Notes under the pieces: model-generated
The model's database searches: none
Seen by the model: only the letters and a program-made list of their open reading frames with translations
Told to the model about the DNA's origin: nothing
Origin: Neisseria mucosa
Lineage (GTDB): Bacteria > Pseudomonadota > Gammaproteobacteria > Burkholderiales > Neisseriaceae
Assembly (NCBI RefSeq): GCF_013267835.1
Contig: NZ_CP053939.1
Span: 992,001-1,056,000, forward strand
Direction of reading: 5' to 3'
Length of the DNA: 64,000 nucleotides
In this document: piece after piece, positions 26,997 to 35,902 of the stretch
Numbering within the stretch: the first letter of the stretch is position 1
Layout of the letters: every line of letters begins with the position of its first letter
Made by a program: the position numbers and the translations under genes

Positions 26997-29900
26997 ATGT
27001 CTTCCGCCCTTCCTTTTGACGCGCTCACCCTTTCCATCGACGGCACCAACCTCATCGAAGCCTCCGCCGGTACGGGTAAAACCTACGGCATTGCCGCGCT
27101 CTTTACCCGACTGATTGTTTTAGAAAAAAAAGACATCGAGAAAATTCTGGTCGTTACCTTTACCAAAGCGGCAACGGCAGAACTGAAAACCCGTTTGCGC
27201 GCGCGTTTGGACGAAGTGTTGCAGGTTTTGAACGAAATCCAAACCTTGGACGGCAAGCCGGAACATATTTCAGACGGCCTGAACAAATATTACGAAAAAG
27301 AGAAAAAATCCCCCGATGACTTTCTCAATCGCTTGATTCCTTTGGCTTTAGGCGAGCAAGACGGACAGGAAAGCTGCCATCGCCTGATTCTCCGCCTCAA
27401 AGCAGCACTGAGCCAGTTTGACAACGCCTCGATTTACACCATCCACGGCTTCTGTCAGCGCGTCTTGCGCGATTACGCGTTTTTGTGCGGCGCGCCTTTG
27501 GATGTCGAGCTGTCGGACGACTCGCGCGAGAGGCTGCTGATTCCTGCGCAAGACTTTTGGCGGCAGAAAGTGGCAACCGATGCCACATTGGCACAATTGG
27601 TTTTTGACCGGAAATGCACGCCCGAAGAAATGCTTGCCGAAATTAAAAGCTACACCGGCCGCCCCTATCTGAAATTCAGACGGCCTGAAGGCGATTTGCA
27701 AGAAGCTCAAGCCAAGCTTCAAGAAACATGGCAAAAAATTTGCGTCCAGTTGGAAGACTTGGAAAAAGCGTTTTGGGCAATTTTTCCCAAACTGAACGGC
27801 CAGACCTACAAAAGAAATACCTTTGAAAATGTTTTTGCCGATTTAAAAACAAACGCCGAATCCAACCGTCTGCCCCGCCTGAACAAAAAAACGCTGGAAA
27901 AATTAAACCATTTCAGTGTCGACACACTCAACAGCAAACTGAAAAAAGAATATAAAGCCGATGCCGATGCTCCGGAAATTATTCAGCTGCAAGCCTTGGC
28001 CAATCTCGGTCGTGATTTGCAGGCAATGGAAAGCGCGGAAGAAGCGGTCTTTATCTGCCTGCAACTCGACCTCCTTTCCTACATCAACCAATCTATTGCC
28101 GAACAAAAAAAATCACGCCGCGAGCGCGTGTTTGACGATTTGCTGCTGGACGTCCATCAGGCATTGACCACCAATGAACACGGCAACGCATTGGCAAAAG
28201 CGGCGGCGGCAAACTGGGAAATCGCGCTGATTGACGAATTCCAAGATACCGACCCATTGCAGTACGAAATTTTCCGCCAAATTTTTATCGAACAAGGCTG
28301 CCCGCTGTTTCTCGTTGGCGACCCCAAACAGGCGATTTACAGCTTTCGCGGTGCGGACATTTACGCCTATCTGCAAGCCGCGCAAGATGCGGACAGGCAT
28401 TACACCCTCGCCGTCAACTACCGCAGCCATGCCAAGCTGATCAACGGCATCAGCGCCTTGTTCAAACAAAAAAAACACCCCTTCGTGTTGGAAAACATCG
28501 ATTACAGCGAGGTCTCCGCCAGCCGCGCCGAAAGCCGGCTGTCGCCACACCGCCCCGCCATCCAAGTGCGCTGGCTCAATACGGACGATCAAACCGGCAA
28601 AGAGATTTTGCGCAGCCGAGCCGCCGAATATTGCGCCGATGAAATTGCCTTTGCGCTCAATGAAGCAGCCGAAGGCCGTCTGAATTTCAAAGGCCGCGCG
28701 TTGGAATCCGGCGACATTGCCGTCTTGGTGCGTACCAACAACGAAGCGGCGATGATTGCCGGTAAACTGAAACAGCGCCGTATCCAAAGCGTGTTGCTGT
28801 CGCGCCAGTCCGTTTTCGATTCCGCCGAGGCAGACTCGCTGTCCGCGCTGATCGGCTTTTGGCTCAACCCAAGGCAGACCGACTGGCTGCGCTTTGTCTT
28901 GACCGGCGTTTTGTTCGGCTATACCGCCAAAGAGATTTACGAACTCAACCACAACGAACATCAGCTGCTGAAATGGCTGGAGTCGTCAGCCGAGGCCATG
29001 GAAAAATGGCGGAAAGGCGGCATTTTTGCCGCCGTGCAGCAGTTTGCCGCCCGACATGACATCGAAACACGCCTGCTCAAGGGCGGCAACGAACGCAGCC
29101 TGACCAACTACTACCAAATTTTGGAGCTTTTGGCCGAAGAAGACAGCCAAAGCCGCAACCCTGCCGCCCTGCATAAATGGTTAAACGAACAAATCAGCCG
29201 CGCGCGCAGCGGCCATTTCCCGTCAGACGCGCAAACCATCCGTCTTGAAAGCGACGAAAAATTGGTCAAAATCGTTACCATGCACGCGTCGAAAGGTTTG
29301 CAATACCCTTTGGTTTACTGCCCCTTCGCGTGGGATACCAAAGACAATTCCAAAGAAAACTGGAAAATCCTACATACGGACAACCACGAAACCGAGCTGC
29401 TGGCCAAATCGCAAACCTCGGAAGCGGAACTAAGCCATCTGGCCGACGAAAAGACGGCGGAAGATTTACGCCTGCTTTATGTCGCCCTTACCCGCGCCGA
29501 AGAACAGCTCAACATCTACGCTGCCGCCAACAAAAACTGTACGCCGAACAATCCTTTTGCCTATCTGCTCGAAGGTTTGCCAGAGGCCGGCCGCGAAAGC
29601 GTCAGCCAAAGCTATCAAAGCGCGACAGATGTTGTAGAAATGCTCAAAACCAACTGGCAACGCTTTATCAAAAATGCACCCGAAAATACGGAATTCACCT
29701 TTACGGAAGAAGCCCCGCCAGAAACCATCTATCAATACAGCCGCCAACAAGACCAAGCTTTGAATGCACAGAGCATTAAACGCCGCAATTTTGACTTTAT
29801 CCGCCACACCAGCTTTACCGGTTTGAGCCGGCACACCAAGTCAAGCGACGAGCAACACGAGCCTTTGCAACCTGCCATCGACCCGGCAGAAAGTGCAGAC

Positions 29901-30653
29901 CGTGCCATGCCGTCTGAAAACCTGCCGTCCCCGCTTTCAGACGGCCTCGATATCCATCATTTCCCCCGCGGCACCAATGCCGGCGTATGTTTGCATGAAA
30001 TGCTGGAAAAACTCGACTTCGCCGCCTCTGCCGAGAGCCAATCCGAAATGATTGCCGAAGTTTTACAACGCCACAGCTTTGAAGACAAATGGCTGCCGAC
30101 GGTAAGTACCATGCTCGACACCTGCCGCCTGACGCCTTTAATCGGCGAGAGCCTGTCGCAGATTCCGCCGAGCCGACGCCTGCCCGAAATGGGGTTCACC
30201 CTGTACATGGACGATTTCAAACTGGACGACTTACGCCGTTGGTTTGCCTCAAGCGAAGCAAACCTGCCACCCGAATGCGTCCAAGCCGCGCAACTGCTTG
30301 ATTTCCATGATTTACAAGGCTATTTGAACGGCTTTATCGATATGGTTTGCCAAGATTCAGACGGCCATGTCGTTTTAATCGACTACAAATCCAACCATTT
30401 GGGCAACGATGCAAGCGCGTACACGCAACAGGCGATGAACGAAGCCGTGGCACATCATCACTACTACCTGCAAGCCCTGATCTACGCCGTTGCCATCGCG
30501 CGCTACTATGCCCTGCGCGGCAAGCCCTTGCCCAAAATCACCATCCGCTACCTCTTCCTGCGCGGCATGGACGGCTCGGATCGAGGCATTTGGAAATGGG
30601 ACATCGATACCGCCCTGCTTTCCACTTTTGTCGAGCGAAAAACAAATGCTTGA
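26997..30653 (+). CDS. recB: Exodeoxyribonuclease V beta subunit RecB
   Basis: RecB is the helicase-nuclease subunit of RecBCD, which processes double-strand breaks for RecA. The 1218-residue protein has Walker A AGTGKT at 24-29, Walker B IDEFQDTDPLQYEIF, helicase motif GDPKQAIYSFRGAD, motif VTMHASKGLQYPLV, and a C-terminal nuclease with DYK at 1129-1131 (VVLIDYKSNHLG). It lies alone; recC and recD are not in the window. At least six uptake sequences are inside the gene (27269, 27675, 28675, 29909, 29936 and 30356), two of them an inverted pair in the linker before the nuclease domain. Confidence 0.96.
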   Translation: MSSALPFDALTLSIDGTNLIEASAGTGKTYGIAALFTRLIVLEKKDIEKILVVTFTKAATAELKTRLRARLDEVLQVLNEIQTLDGKPEHISDGLNKYYEKEKKSPDDFLNRLIPLALGEQDGQESCHRLILRLKAALSQFDNASIYTIHGFCQRVLRDYAFLCGAPLDVELSDDSRERLLIPAQDFWRQKVATDATLAQLVFDRKCTPEEMLAEIKSYTGRPYLKFRRPEGDLQEAQAKLQETWQKICVQLEDLEKAFWAIFPKLNGQTYKRNTFENVFADLKTNAESNRLPRLNKKTLEKLNHFSVDTLNSKLKKEYKADADAPEIIQLQALANLGRDLQAMESAEEAVFICLQLDLLSYINQSIAEQKKSRRERVFDDLLLDVHQALTTNEHGNALAKAAAANWEIALIDEFQDTDPLQYEIFRQIFIEQGCPLFLVGDPKQAIYSFRGADIYAYLQAAQDADRHYTLAVNYRSHAKLINGISALFKQKKHPFVLENIDYSEVSASRAESRLSPHRPAIQVRWLNTDDQTGKEILRSRAAEYCADEIAFALNEAAEGRLNFKGRALESGDIAVLVRTNNEAAMIAGKLKQRRIQSVLLSRQSVFDSAEADSLSALIGFWLNPRQTDWLRFVLTGVLFGYTAKEIYELNHNEHQLLKWLESSAEAMEKWRKGGIFAAVQQFAARHDIETRLLKGGNERSLTNYYQILELLAEEDSQSRNPAALHKWLNEQISRARSGHFPSDAQTIRLESDEKLVKIVTMHASKGLQYPLVYCPFAWDTKDNSKENWKILHTDNHETELLAKSQTSEAELSHLADEKTAEDLRLLYVALTRAEEQLNIYAAANKNCTPNNPFAYLLEGLPEAGRESVSQSYQSATDVVEMLKTNWQRFIKNAPENTEFTFTEEAPPETIYQYSRQQDQALNAQSIKRRNFDFIRHTSFTGLSRHTKSSDEQHEPLQPAIDPAESADRAMPSENLPSPLSDGLDIHHFPRGTNAGVCLHEMLEKLDFAASAESQSEMIAEVLQRHSFEDKWLPTVSTMLDTCRLTPLIGESLSQIPPSRRLPEMGFTLYMDDFKLDDLRRWFASSEANLPPECVQAAQLLDFHDLQGYLNGFIDMVCQDSDGHVVLIDYKSNHLGNDASAYTQQAMNEAVAHHHYYLQALIYAVAIARYYALRGKPLPKITIRYLFLRGMDGSDRGIWKWDIDTALLSTFVERKTNA
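29909..29945. repeat. Inverted pair of uptake sequences inside recB
   Basis: GCCGTCTGAAA at 29909-29919 and its complement at 29935-29945 form an 11-base-pair stem with a 15-base loop in the recB message. They encode PSENLPSPLSDGL, a proline-rich interdomain linker near residues 971-983. No T run follows, so termination is not expected. Confidence 0.9.
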
Positions 30654-30677
30654 TAAATCAGCTTGTTAAGCCGTCAA

Positions 30678-30710
30678 AAAGGCCGTCTGAAACGTTTTCA
30701 GACGGCCTTT
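30678..30710. terminator. Uptake-sequence hairpin terminator
   Basis: Arms 30678-30692 and 30696-30710 between the convergent recB and cysH genes, with A and T tails on both sides. Confidence 0.85.
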
Positions 30711-30712
30711 GA

Positions 30713-31444
30713 TTATTTGTGCAAACCGCATTCCTTACTGTCTTTGCTTTCCCACCACCATCGTCCGGCGCGGATATTTTCGCCCAGCTTGACCGGACGC
30801 GTGCAGGGTTCGCACCCGATGCTGGGATAGCCCTGATGATACAGCGCATTGAGCGGAACTTGGTGCTCGTGCGCATATGCCCAAACATCCTGCTCTTCCC
30901 AATCGAAAATAGGATTGAATTTGGCGATGTTGCGGCCTGTATCCTGCTCTTCAAAATTCAATTCGCTGCGCGTTTCGGACTGGCTGCGGCGTTGTCCGGT
31001 CAGCCATGCGGGGGCGTTGTGCAAAGCGCGGTTGAGCGGTTCGATTTTGCGGATATGGCAGCAACGGCGGCGCAACTCGACGCTGTCGTACATGGCGGTC
31101 GTGCCGAATTCAGCTTCAAATTCATCGGCGGTTTGCCGGTTGGGATAAAACACTTCCAATTCGGTTTGATAACGCGCATTGGTTTCGGCAATCAGCGCGG
31201 CGGTTTCGGGATTGAGTTTGCCCGTATTGAGCGTAATGATGCGGATGGGCAGTTTAAGACGGCAAACGGCATCGGTAATAACCATATCTTCAACCGCAAG
31301 GCTGGATGCGAACACGGCTTGCGGATAGCGCGCGGCAATGTCTTGCAAACGGCGCTCCAAAGCAGCCACCAACTCAGGCAGGCGGCGGCGTTCGGCATCA
31401 TTGGTTTCGGGAATTTTCCAAAATTGAGGACGGAATAAAGACAT
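30713..31444 (-). CDS. cysH: Adenylylsulfate (APS/PAPS) reductase, iron-sulfur type
   Basis: CysH reduces activated sulfate to sulfite with electrons from thioredoxin. The 243-residue protein ends ECGLHK, the catalytic Cys239 tail. It also carries Cys128-Cys129 and Cys211-X2-Cys214, the CC...CXXC pattern that binds a 4Fe-4S cluster. That pattern marks assimilatory APS reductases; the cluster-free E. coli PAPS reductase lacks it. APS is therefore the more likely substrate. No other cys genes adjoin, but a sulfate-binding protein gene lies 1.3 kb away. Confidence 0.93.
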   Translation of the reverse strand: MSLFRPQFWKIPETNDAERRRLPELVAALERRLQDIAARYPQAVFASSLAVEDMVITDAVCRLKLPIRIITLNTGKLNPETAALIAETNARYQTELEVFYPNRQTADEFEAEFGTTAMYDSVELRRRCCHIRKIEPLNRALHNAPAWLTGQRRSQSETRSELNFEEQDTGRNIAKFNPIFDWEEQDVWAYAHEHQVPLNALYHQGYPSIGCEPCTRPVKLGENIRAGRWWWESKDSKECGLHK

Positions 31445-31559
31445 GGCTGGTTGTTCCTAATAATTTTCAGACGGCCTGTTGAAACGGCTGTCGATATGGT
31501 TATGGAACGATATTGTCCTGCGCCCTATCTTCAAACGGAAAGAATGCTTTTCTATTTCT

Positions 31560-32618
31560 TTATAACCAAAGCGTCTGCTGCTGGTTTTTCGGCAGCAAAT
31601 GACTCACGCCGATGCCGATCAGGCGGAAGGCGTCTTCGCGTTGCGGCGGTATGCGTTGCAGCAAAGTATGCGCCGCCTGAAGCAGCGAGGCACTGTCGGG
31701 AAGGACGGAAGAATACGTCAGCGAACGCGTGATAATGCGGAAATCGTGGGTTTTGAGTTTGAGGGTAACGCCTTTGGCTTCGACGTTTTTGCGTTCGATT
31801 TGTCGCCAGAGATCTTCGGCAAGGTGCGGCAAATGGCTTGAAGCCTGCGCCAGAGACAAATCTTCGGGCAAAGTGATTTCGGTTGAGATTTGCAGGCGTT
31901 CGCGTTCGGCTTTGACCGGCCGCTCGTCGATACCGCGTGCCAAATCATAAAGGCGGTAGCCGTAGCGGCCGAAATGGTTTAAAAGTTCGCCGCGCTCAAA
32001 ACGGCGCAAATCGCCGGCAGTCTGCATACCGAGGGCGTTCATCTTTTTCAGCGTAACTTTGCCGACACCGGGAATCTTACCCAACGGCAGGCTCTCCAAA
32101 AACGCCATGATTTTGGGCGGCGGCAGCACAAACTGTCCGTTTGGCTTGCGCCAGTCGGACGCGATTTTAGCCAAAAACTTATTGGGCGCGATGCCTGCGG
32201 AAGCAGTCAAACCGGTTTCTTCAAAAATTTCGGCGCGAATGCGTTTGGCCACCTCGCTGGCGTACGGGATATTTTTAAAATTTTGAGTAACATCCAAATA
32301 AGCTTCGTCCAAAGACAAAGGCTCGATCAAATCGGTATAACGCCGAAACACGGCATGAATCTGCGCCGACACTTGGCGGTACAAATCGAAATGCGGCGGT
32401 ACAAACACCGCCTGCGGACACAGCCTTTTCGCCGTCGCTACCGACATGGCCGAGTGCAAACCGAATTTGCGCGCTTCATAAGAAGCGGCACAAATGACCG
32501 ACCGCGTACCGTCCCACGCCACAACGACGGGCAGCCCTTTCAAGTGCGGCTGCTCGCGCAGTTCTACCGAGGCGTAGAATGCGTCCATATCGATATGGAT
32601 GATTTTGCGTTGGGACAT
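31560..32618 (-). CDS. dinB: DNA polymerase IV (Y family)
   Basis: A 352-residue translesion polymerase. The catalytic carboxylates are in HIDMDAFYASVE near the N-terminus and SLDEAYLDV, followed by helix-hairpin-helix residues KIPGVGKVTLKKM and the little-finger domain. DinB copies past damaged bases with low fidelity. The C-terminus QQTLWL is short and resembles a clamp-binding peptide. It is transcribed leftward and separated from the upstream sulfate-binding gene by a perfect palindrome. Confidence 0.95.
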   Translation of the reverse strand: MSQRKIIHIDMDAFYASVELREQPHLKGLPVVVAWDGTRSVICAASYEARKFGLHSAMSVATAKRLCPQAVFVPPHFDLYRQVSAQIHAVFRRYTDLIEPLSLDEAYLDVTQNFKNIPYASEVAKRIRAEIFEETGLTASAGIAPNKFLAKIASDWRKPNGQFVLPPPKIMAFLESLPLGKIPGVGKVTLKKMNALGMQTAGDLRRFERGELLNHFGRYGYRLYDLARGIDERPVKAERERLQISTEITLPEDLSLAQASSHLPHLAEDLWRQIERKNVEAKGVTLKLKTHDFRIITRSLTYSSVLPDSASLLQAAHTLLQRIPPQREDAFRLIGIGVSHLLPKNQQQTLWL

Positions 32619-32656
32619 GGGAAAAGGTGGATAAGGAAAAGGCTTATTGTAACAAA

Positions 32657-32682
32657 AGGCCGTCTGAAATTTCAGACGGCCT
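32657..32682 (-). terminator. Perfect 26-base uptake-sequence palindrome
   Basis: AGGCCGTCTGAAA followed directly by its complement. On the minus strand TTTT follows, so it terminates the sulfate-binding protein gene before dinB. Confidence 0.85.
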
Positions 32683-32695
32683 CTATGTTCAAACC

Positions 32696-33751
32696 TTATT
32701 TTTTACCGGAAAGCTGATCAAACAATCCGCCGTCGGCAAAGAATTTTTTCATGATGTCCGACCAAGCGCCGAACTTCTCATTCGGATTAAAGGTTTCAAT
32801 ATCGGGGAAATCGGCTTTGTGTTTCGCCAATACTTCGGCATTGCGCGGACGCAGGTAAAGATTGGCGGCCAACTCTTGAGCCGGTTCACTCCAGAGGTTT
32901 TGCAGATAGGCTTCGGCAGCGGCTCGTGTGCCTTTTTTGTCGACCACACTGTCCACGACGGCAACCGGCGCTTCGGAAAGAATGGTGTAGCTTGGATAGA
33001 CGATTTCAAATTGGTCTTGGGTCAGCTTTTTGCTGACGTAGTTGGCCTCATTTTCAAAGGTAACCAAGACATCTCCGATATGGCGTTGGCTGAAGGTCGT
33101 CGTTGCCGCGCGGCCGCCGTTTTCAAACACAGGCGTGTTTTTCAACAATGCGGCCACAAAGTCTTTGGTTTTGCCTTCATCGCCGTTGTTGACTTTCAAG
33201 CCGTAGCCGTACGCACCTAAAAAGGCGTAGCGGCCGTTACCAGTGGTTTTCGGATTGGCCAAAACGATTTGCACGCCGTCTTTAGCCAAATCGCCCCAGT
33301 CTTGGATGTGTTTCGGATTACCTTTGCGTACCAAGAAAACGACGTTGCTGGTATAAGGCACGGCATTGTCCGGCAGGCGCGTGTTCCAATCGTCTTTAAT
33401 CAGGCCTTTTTTCACCAAAAGCTCGATATCGGAAGTCTGGTTCATGGTCACTACATCAGCAGCCAAACCGTTGGCGACAGCCAAAGCCTGCTTGCTGGAG
33501 CCGCCGTGCGACTGTTGGACTTCAACCGTCTGTCCGCCGTTTTTTGCGGCAAACTCTTTGACAAATAACGGATTGTATTCTTTATAAAAATCGCGGGCGA
33601 CATCGTAGGAAACATTCAGCAATTTGACTTCGCCCCCCTTACCTCCGGCAGCTTGAGAAGCATTGTCGGCGGATTGTTCGGCTTTTGGCGAGCACGCGCT
33701 CAAAGCCAGCGCGGCGGTCAATGCGGCAAAAGAAAGCGTACGGATATTCAT
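32696..33751 (-). CDS. sbp: Sulfate ABC transporter substrate-binding lipoprotein
   Basis: A 351-residue periplasmic binding protein of the sulfate/thiosulfate type: LLNVSYDVARDFYKEYNPLF, QSHGGSSKQA and the block near NPKTTGNGRYAFLGAYG are typical. The N-terminus ends in lipobox LSAC (Cys at residue 20), so it is probably a lipoprotein, unlike the soluble Sbp of E. coli. A strong AGGAG precedes the ATG. The permease and ATPase genes (cysTWA) are not adjacent. Confidence 0.92.
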   Translation of the reverse strand: MNIRTLSFAALTAALALSACSPKAEQSADNASQAAGGKGGEVKLLNVSYDVARDFYKEYNPLFVKEFAAKNGGQTVEVQQSHGGSSKQALAVANGLAADVVTMNQTSDIELLVKKGLIKDDWNTRLPDNAVPYTSNVVFLVRKGNPKHIQDWGDLAKDGVQIVLANPKTTGNGRYAFLGAYGYGLKVNNGDEGKTKDFVAALLKNTPVFENGGRAATTTFSQRHIGDVLVTFENEANYVSKKLTQDQFEIVYPSYTILSEAPVAVVDSVVDKKGTRAAAEAYLQNLWSEPAQELAANLYLRPRNAEVLAKHKADFPDIETFNPNEKFGAWSDIMKKFFADGGLFDQLSGKK

Positions 33752-34132
33752 GGTCGGCTCCTGTTAAAAATATGGGAGCACTTTATCGGGATTGGATGCA
33801 AACTGGAAATAATGTTTGCTTTCACGTTTATCAGTTTTGGTTATATACAATCCGGGCGGAAATCGGGAAAAAATGCCCACCCAGATAAACATCACAATAA
33901 ACTATATATAAATTAATTAGATAAAGATTAAAGTTGCTATTTATACAGGATAAACATACGTTGCAAACAGCATTACCCAATACGTCAGGCCGTCTGAAAA
34001 CCCAATATAAATAATTATTTATAATTAAAAAATATAGTTCTTATTATTTACAAAAAATGCAAATAAGAGTAATGTTTCTACTCGCCAAAATACAAGGCCT
34101 TTCATTCAACAACAAAATGGAGTGTAGAAACT
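33752..34132. other. AT-rich intergenic region
   Basis: About 380 bases without a convincing gene between the divergent sulfate-binding and DUF4198 genes. It contains the upstream regions of both, one unpaired uptake sequence near 33989-33998 and an 18-base perfect AT palindrome at 34006-34023. Short open frames here lack ribosome binding sites and family features. Confidence 0.7.
34006..34023. promoter_or_regulatory. 18-base AT-rich perfect palindrome, candidate operator
   Basis: TATAAATAATTATTTATA, self-complementary over all 18 bases, 109 bases upstream of the DUF4198 start. It contains AATAATTATT, which resembles the half-sites of Fur-type metal regulators. Binding is inference. Confidence 0.4.
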
Positions 34133-34969
34133 ATGAAACAGTGGATGCTTTTAGGATTGCTGGGATTGGGCGCAGCGGCGCAGGCGCACGATGTTTGGGT
34201 GGCCGCACCGGCACATCAGCCTGCCGGTAAAATCCTGCATGCGGATTTGGGTTACAGCCACGACTTCCCCAATGTCGAAAAAATCGCCGACGACCGCGTG
34301 CATATTTTCAAACCGCTGCAATTGACCGACAGCTCAAAGAAAACCGTTGATTTGGTGAATAAGGGCGAAAACTATCAATACGTTTCCAAAGCCGCCCTGC
34401 CCGCAGGCTCCTACTGGGTCAGCGCAACCTACAAACCGACTTTCTGGTCGAAAAACCAAGACGGCTGGAAACAGCAAACCTTGAAACAGCTGGCCGGTGC
34501 CACCTATTGCGAACAATCGCAAATGTTCGGCAAGAGTTTCGTCCACGTGGGCAACGGCGCAGTCGATGAAGCGGTATTGACCCGCCCTATCGGCCAAGAG
34601 CTGGAACTGGTTCCGCTGAAAAATCCGAACGCAGTCAAAGCCGGCGGTATTTTGCCGGTCAAAGTCCTGTACAAAGGCGAGCCTTTGGTTAAAGCCACTG
34701 TTACCGCCAGCTCCGACACTTTGGCCGAAATGGACTTGGAATCAACCCATGACCACCGCGAGCCTCAAGGCTTCTCCGGCAAAACCGATAAAAACGGCGT
34801 GGTCAATGTGATTACGCTGATTGACGGTTTGTGGAAAATCAAAGTGGTGAACGAGACCGATTACAGCGATAAAAGCGTATGTCAGAAAGACAATACTTAC
34901 GCAACGCTGATTGTGCCTGTCGGTACCAAACGCGCGGCTGCACGCCATGCCCACCATCATCAACATTAA
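34133..34969 (+). CDS. Secreted DUF4198 protein with histidine-rich C-terminus
   Basis: A 278-residue periplasmic protein with a signal peptide (about residues 1-18, cleaved before HDVWV). The HDVWVAAP start, an N-terminal beta domain, and GKTDKNGVVNVITLIDGLWKI near the end fit DUF4198, a family related to the NikM-type domains of metal uptake systems. The tail HAHHHQH has five histidines and could bind a metal ion. Three cysteines are present (about residues 127, 260 and nearby). No transporter gene adjoins. Function as a metal-binding or metal-delivery protein is inference. Confidence 0.82.
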   Translation: MKQWMLLGLLGLGAAAQAHDVWVAAPAHQPAGKILHADLGYSHDFPNVEKIADDRVHIFKPLQLTDSSKKTVDLVNKGENYQYVSKAALPAGSYWVSATYKPTFWSKNQDGWKQQTLKQLAGATYCEQSQMFGKSFVHVGNGAVDEAVLTRPIGQELELVPLKNPNAVKAGGILPVKVLYKGEPLVKATVTASSDTLAEMDLESTHDHREPQGFSGKTDKNGVVNVITLIDGLWKIKVVNETDYSDKSVCQKDNTYATLIVPVGTKRAAARHAHHHQH

Positions 34970-34981
34970 CAACCATTAAAA

Positions 34982-35011
34982 AAAGGCCGTCTGAACTTTC
35001 AGACGGCCTTT
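34982..35011. terminator. Uptake-sequence hairpin terminator
   Basis: Arms 34982-34995 and 34998-35011, between the convergent DUF4198 and DUF5672 genes. Confidence 0.85.
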
Positions 35012-35013
35012 AT

Positions 35014-35865
35014 TTATTCTAATTCATAACCCAAATTTCTAAAAAAACGGGATAATGTTTCCAACTCATCACCATTTAATTGGGCAAAACGGACACGGTT
35101 GCAGCCGGTCAAAGCCACACTGCCCGTCCAGTGCGCCCCAAAGACGCGCTCTAAAGGGACATTCCTCATTCGATTGATAAACGGTACTTCTGAAGAAAAT
35201 TGTGTCGCAATATTCGGAGGCGCGAATTTCAGACCCAAGTCCTGCAATCTATAACGGTGTTGCGCCGTCAAAAACATATCCTCGTGGTGCAGCCGCACCA
35301 GCCATTCCATACCGGCCATTTTCCCGTCTTTCGGCGGCAAAGGCGGCCGGATTTCTACATTTAGGCCCAGTTGCCGAGGCATGGTTAAAAGCCGCTTGCT
35401 GCGCAGGCTGAAACCGCCGTTCTGCGGCTCGTCCAAATTCGGGGAAGTCTGAATCAGATGCTGTTTGGCCAAATATTGGTCGGTCCCCTTCAGGAAAAAC
35501 TGCCCGTCGGCTTCGGTTTCCAACAAAATCGGCAAAGGTGCGCCGATGTAGTCATATTCCCGATAGGCATCCTGCCAGTTTTGACCGTTCAACACCCAGC
35601 CGTCATTTTGAACAATCAAACAATAATCGGTTTCGATGTAATACATCAGTTGGTACAAAACAAACAGATTGTATTCCAGATAACCGAATGGCCGGCAAGG
35701 CTGATGCAGGATATTTTCCGGCAAACCTTGCGGACGGCTCGGGCTGATCAGCAATCCGCTGCTTCCGGGCAATTCGGCGCAACTGCGGGCAACGGCGTAC
35801 ATCGTGCCCTCGGTATAAGAATCTGCGCCGGTAATACCCACCACGGTAATGTCAGCAAAACTCAT
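35014..35865 (-). CDS. DUF5672 family protein, glycosyltransferase-like
   Basis: A 283-residue cytoplasmic protein with the DUF5672 landmarks: LIVQNDGWVL, EYDYIGAPLP, NGGFSLRSKRLL and HHEDMFL. This order (acidic motif, glycine-rich NGGFS, then HED) is that of a GT-A-like glycosyltransferase fold, and related proteins are found in polysaccharide loci. The sugar donor and acceptor are unknown, and no polysaccharide genes are adjacent. It lies between the DUF4198 gene and mutS. Confidence 0.82.
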   Translation of the reverse strand: MSFADITVVGITGADSYTEGTMYAVARSCAELPGSSGLLISPSRPQGLPENILHQPCRPFGYLEYNLFVLYQLMYYIETDYCLIVQNDGWVLNGQNWQDAYREYDYIGAPLPILLETEADGQFFLKGTDQYLAKQHLIQTSPNLDEPQNGGFSLRSKRLLTMPRQLGLNVEIRPPLPPKDGKMAGMEWLVRLHHEDMFLTAQHRYRLQDLGLKFAPPNIATQFSSEVPFINRMRNVPLERVFGAHWTGSVALTGCNRVRFAQLNGDELETLSRFFRNLGYELE

Positions 35866-35902
35866 TATATGTTTCCCCTGTTTCAGACGGCCTTTGCCTT
35901 GT

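Noticed and set aside
28113..28961. 282-codon minus-strand frame
   Set aside because: It is antisense to recB helicase motifs.
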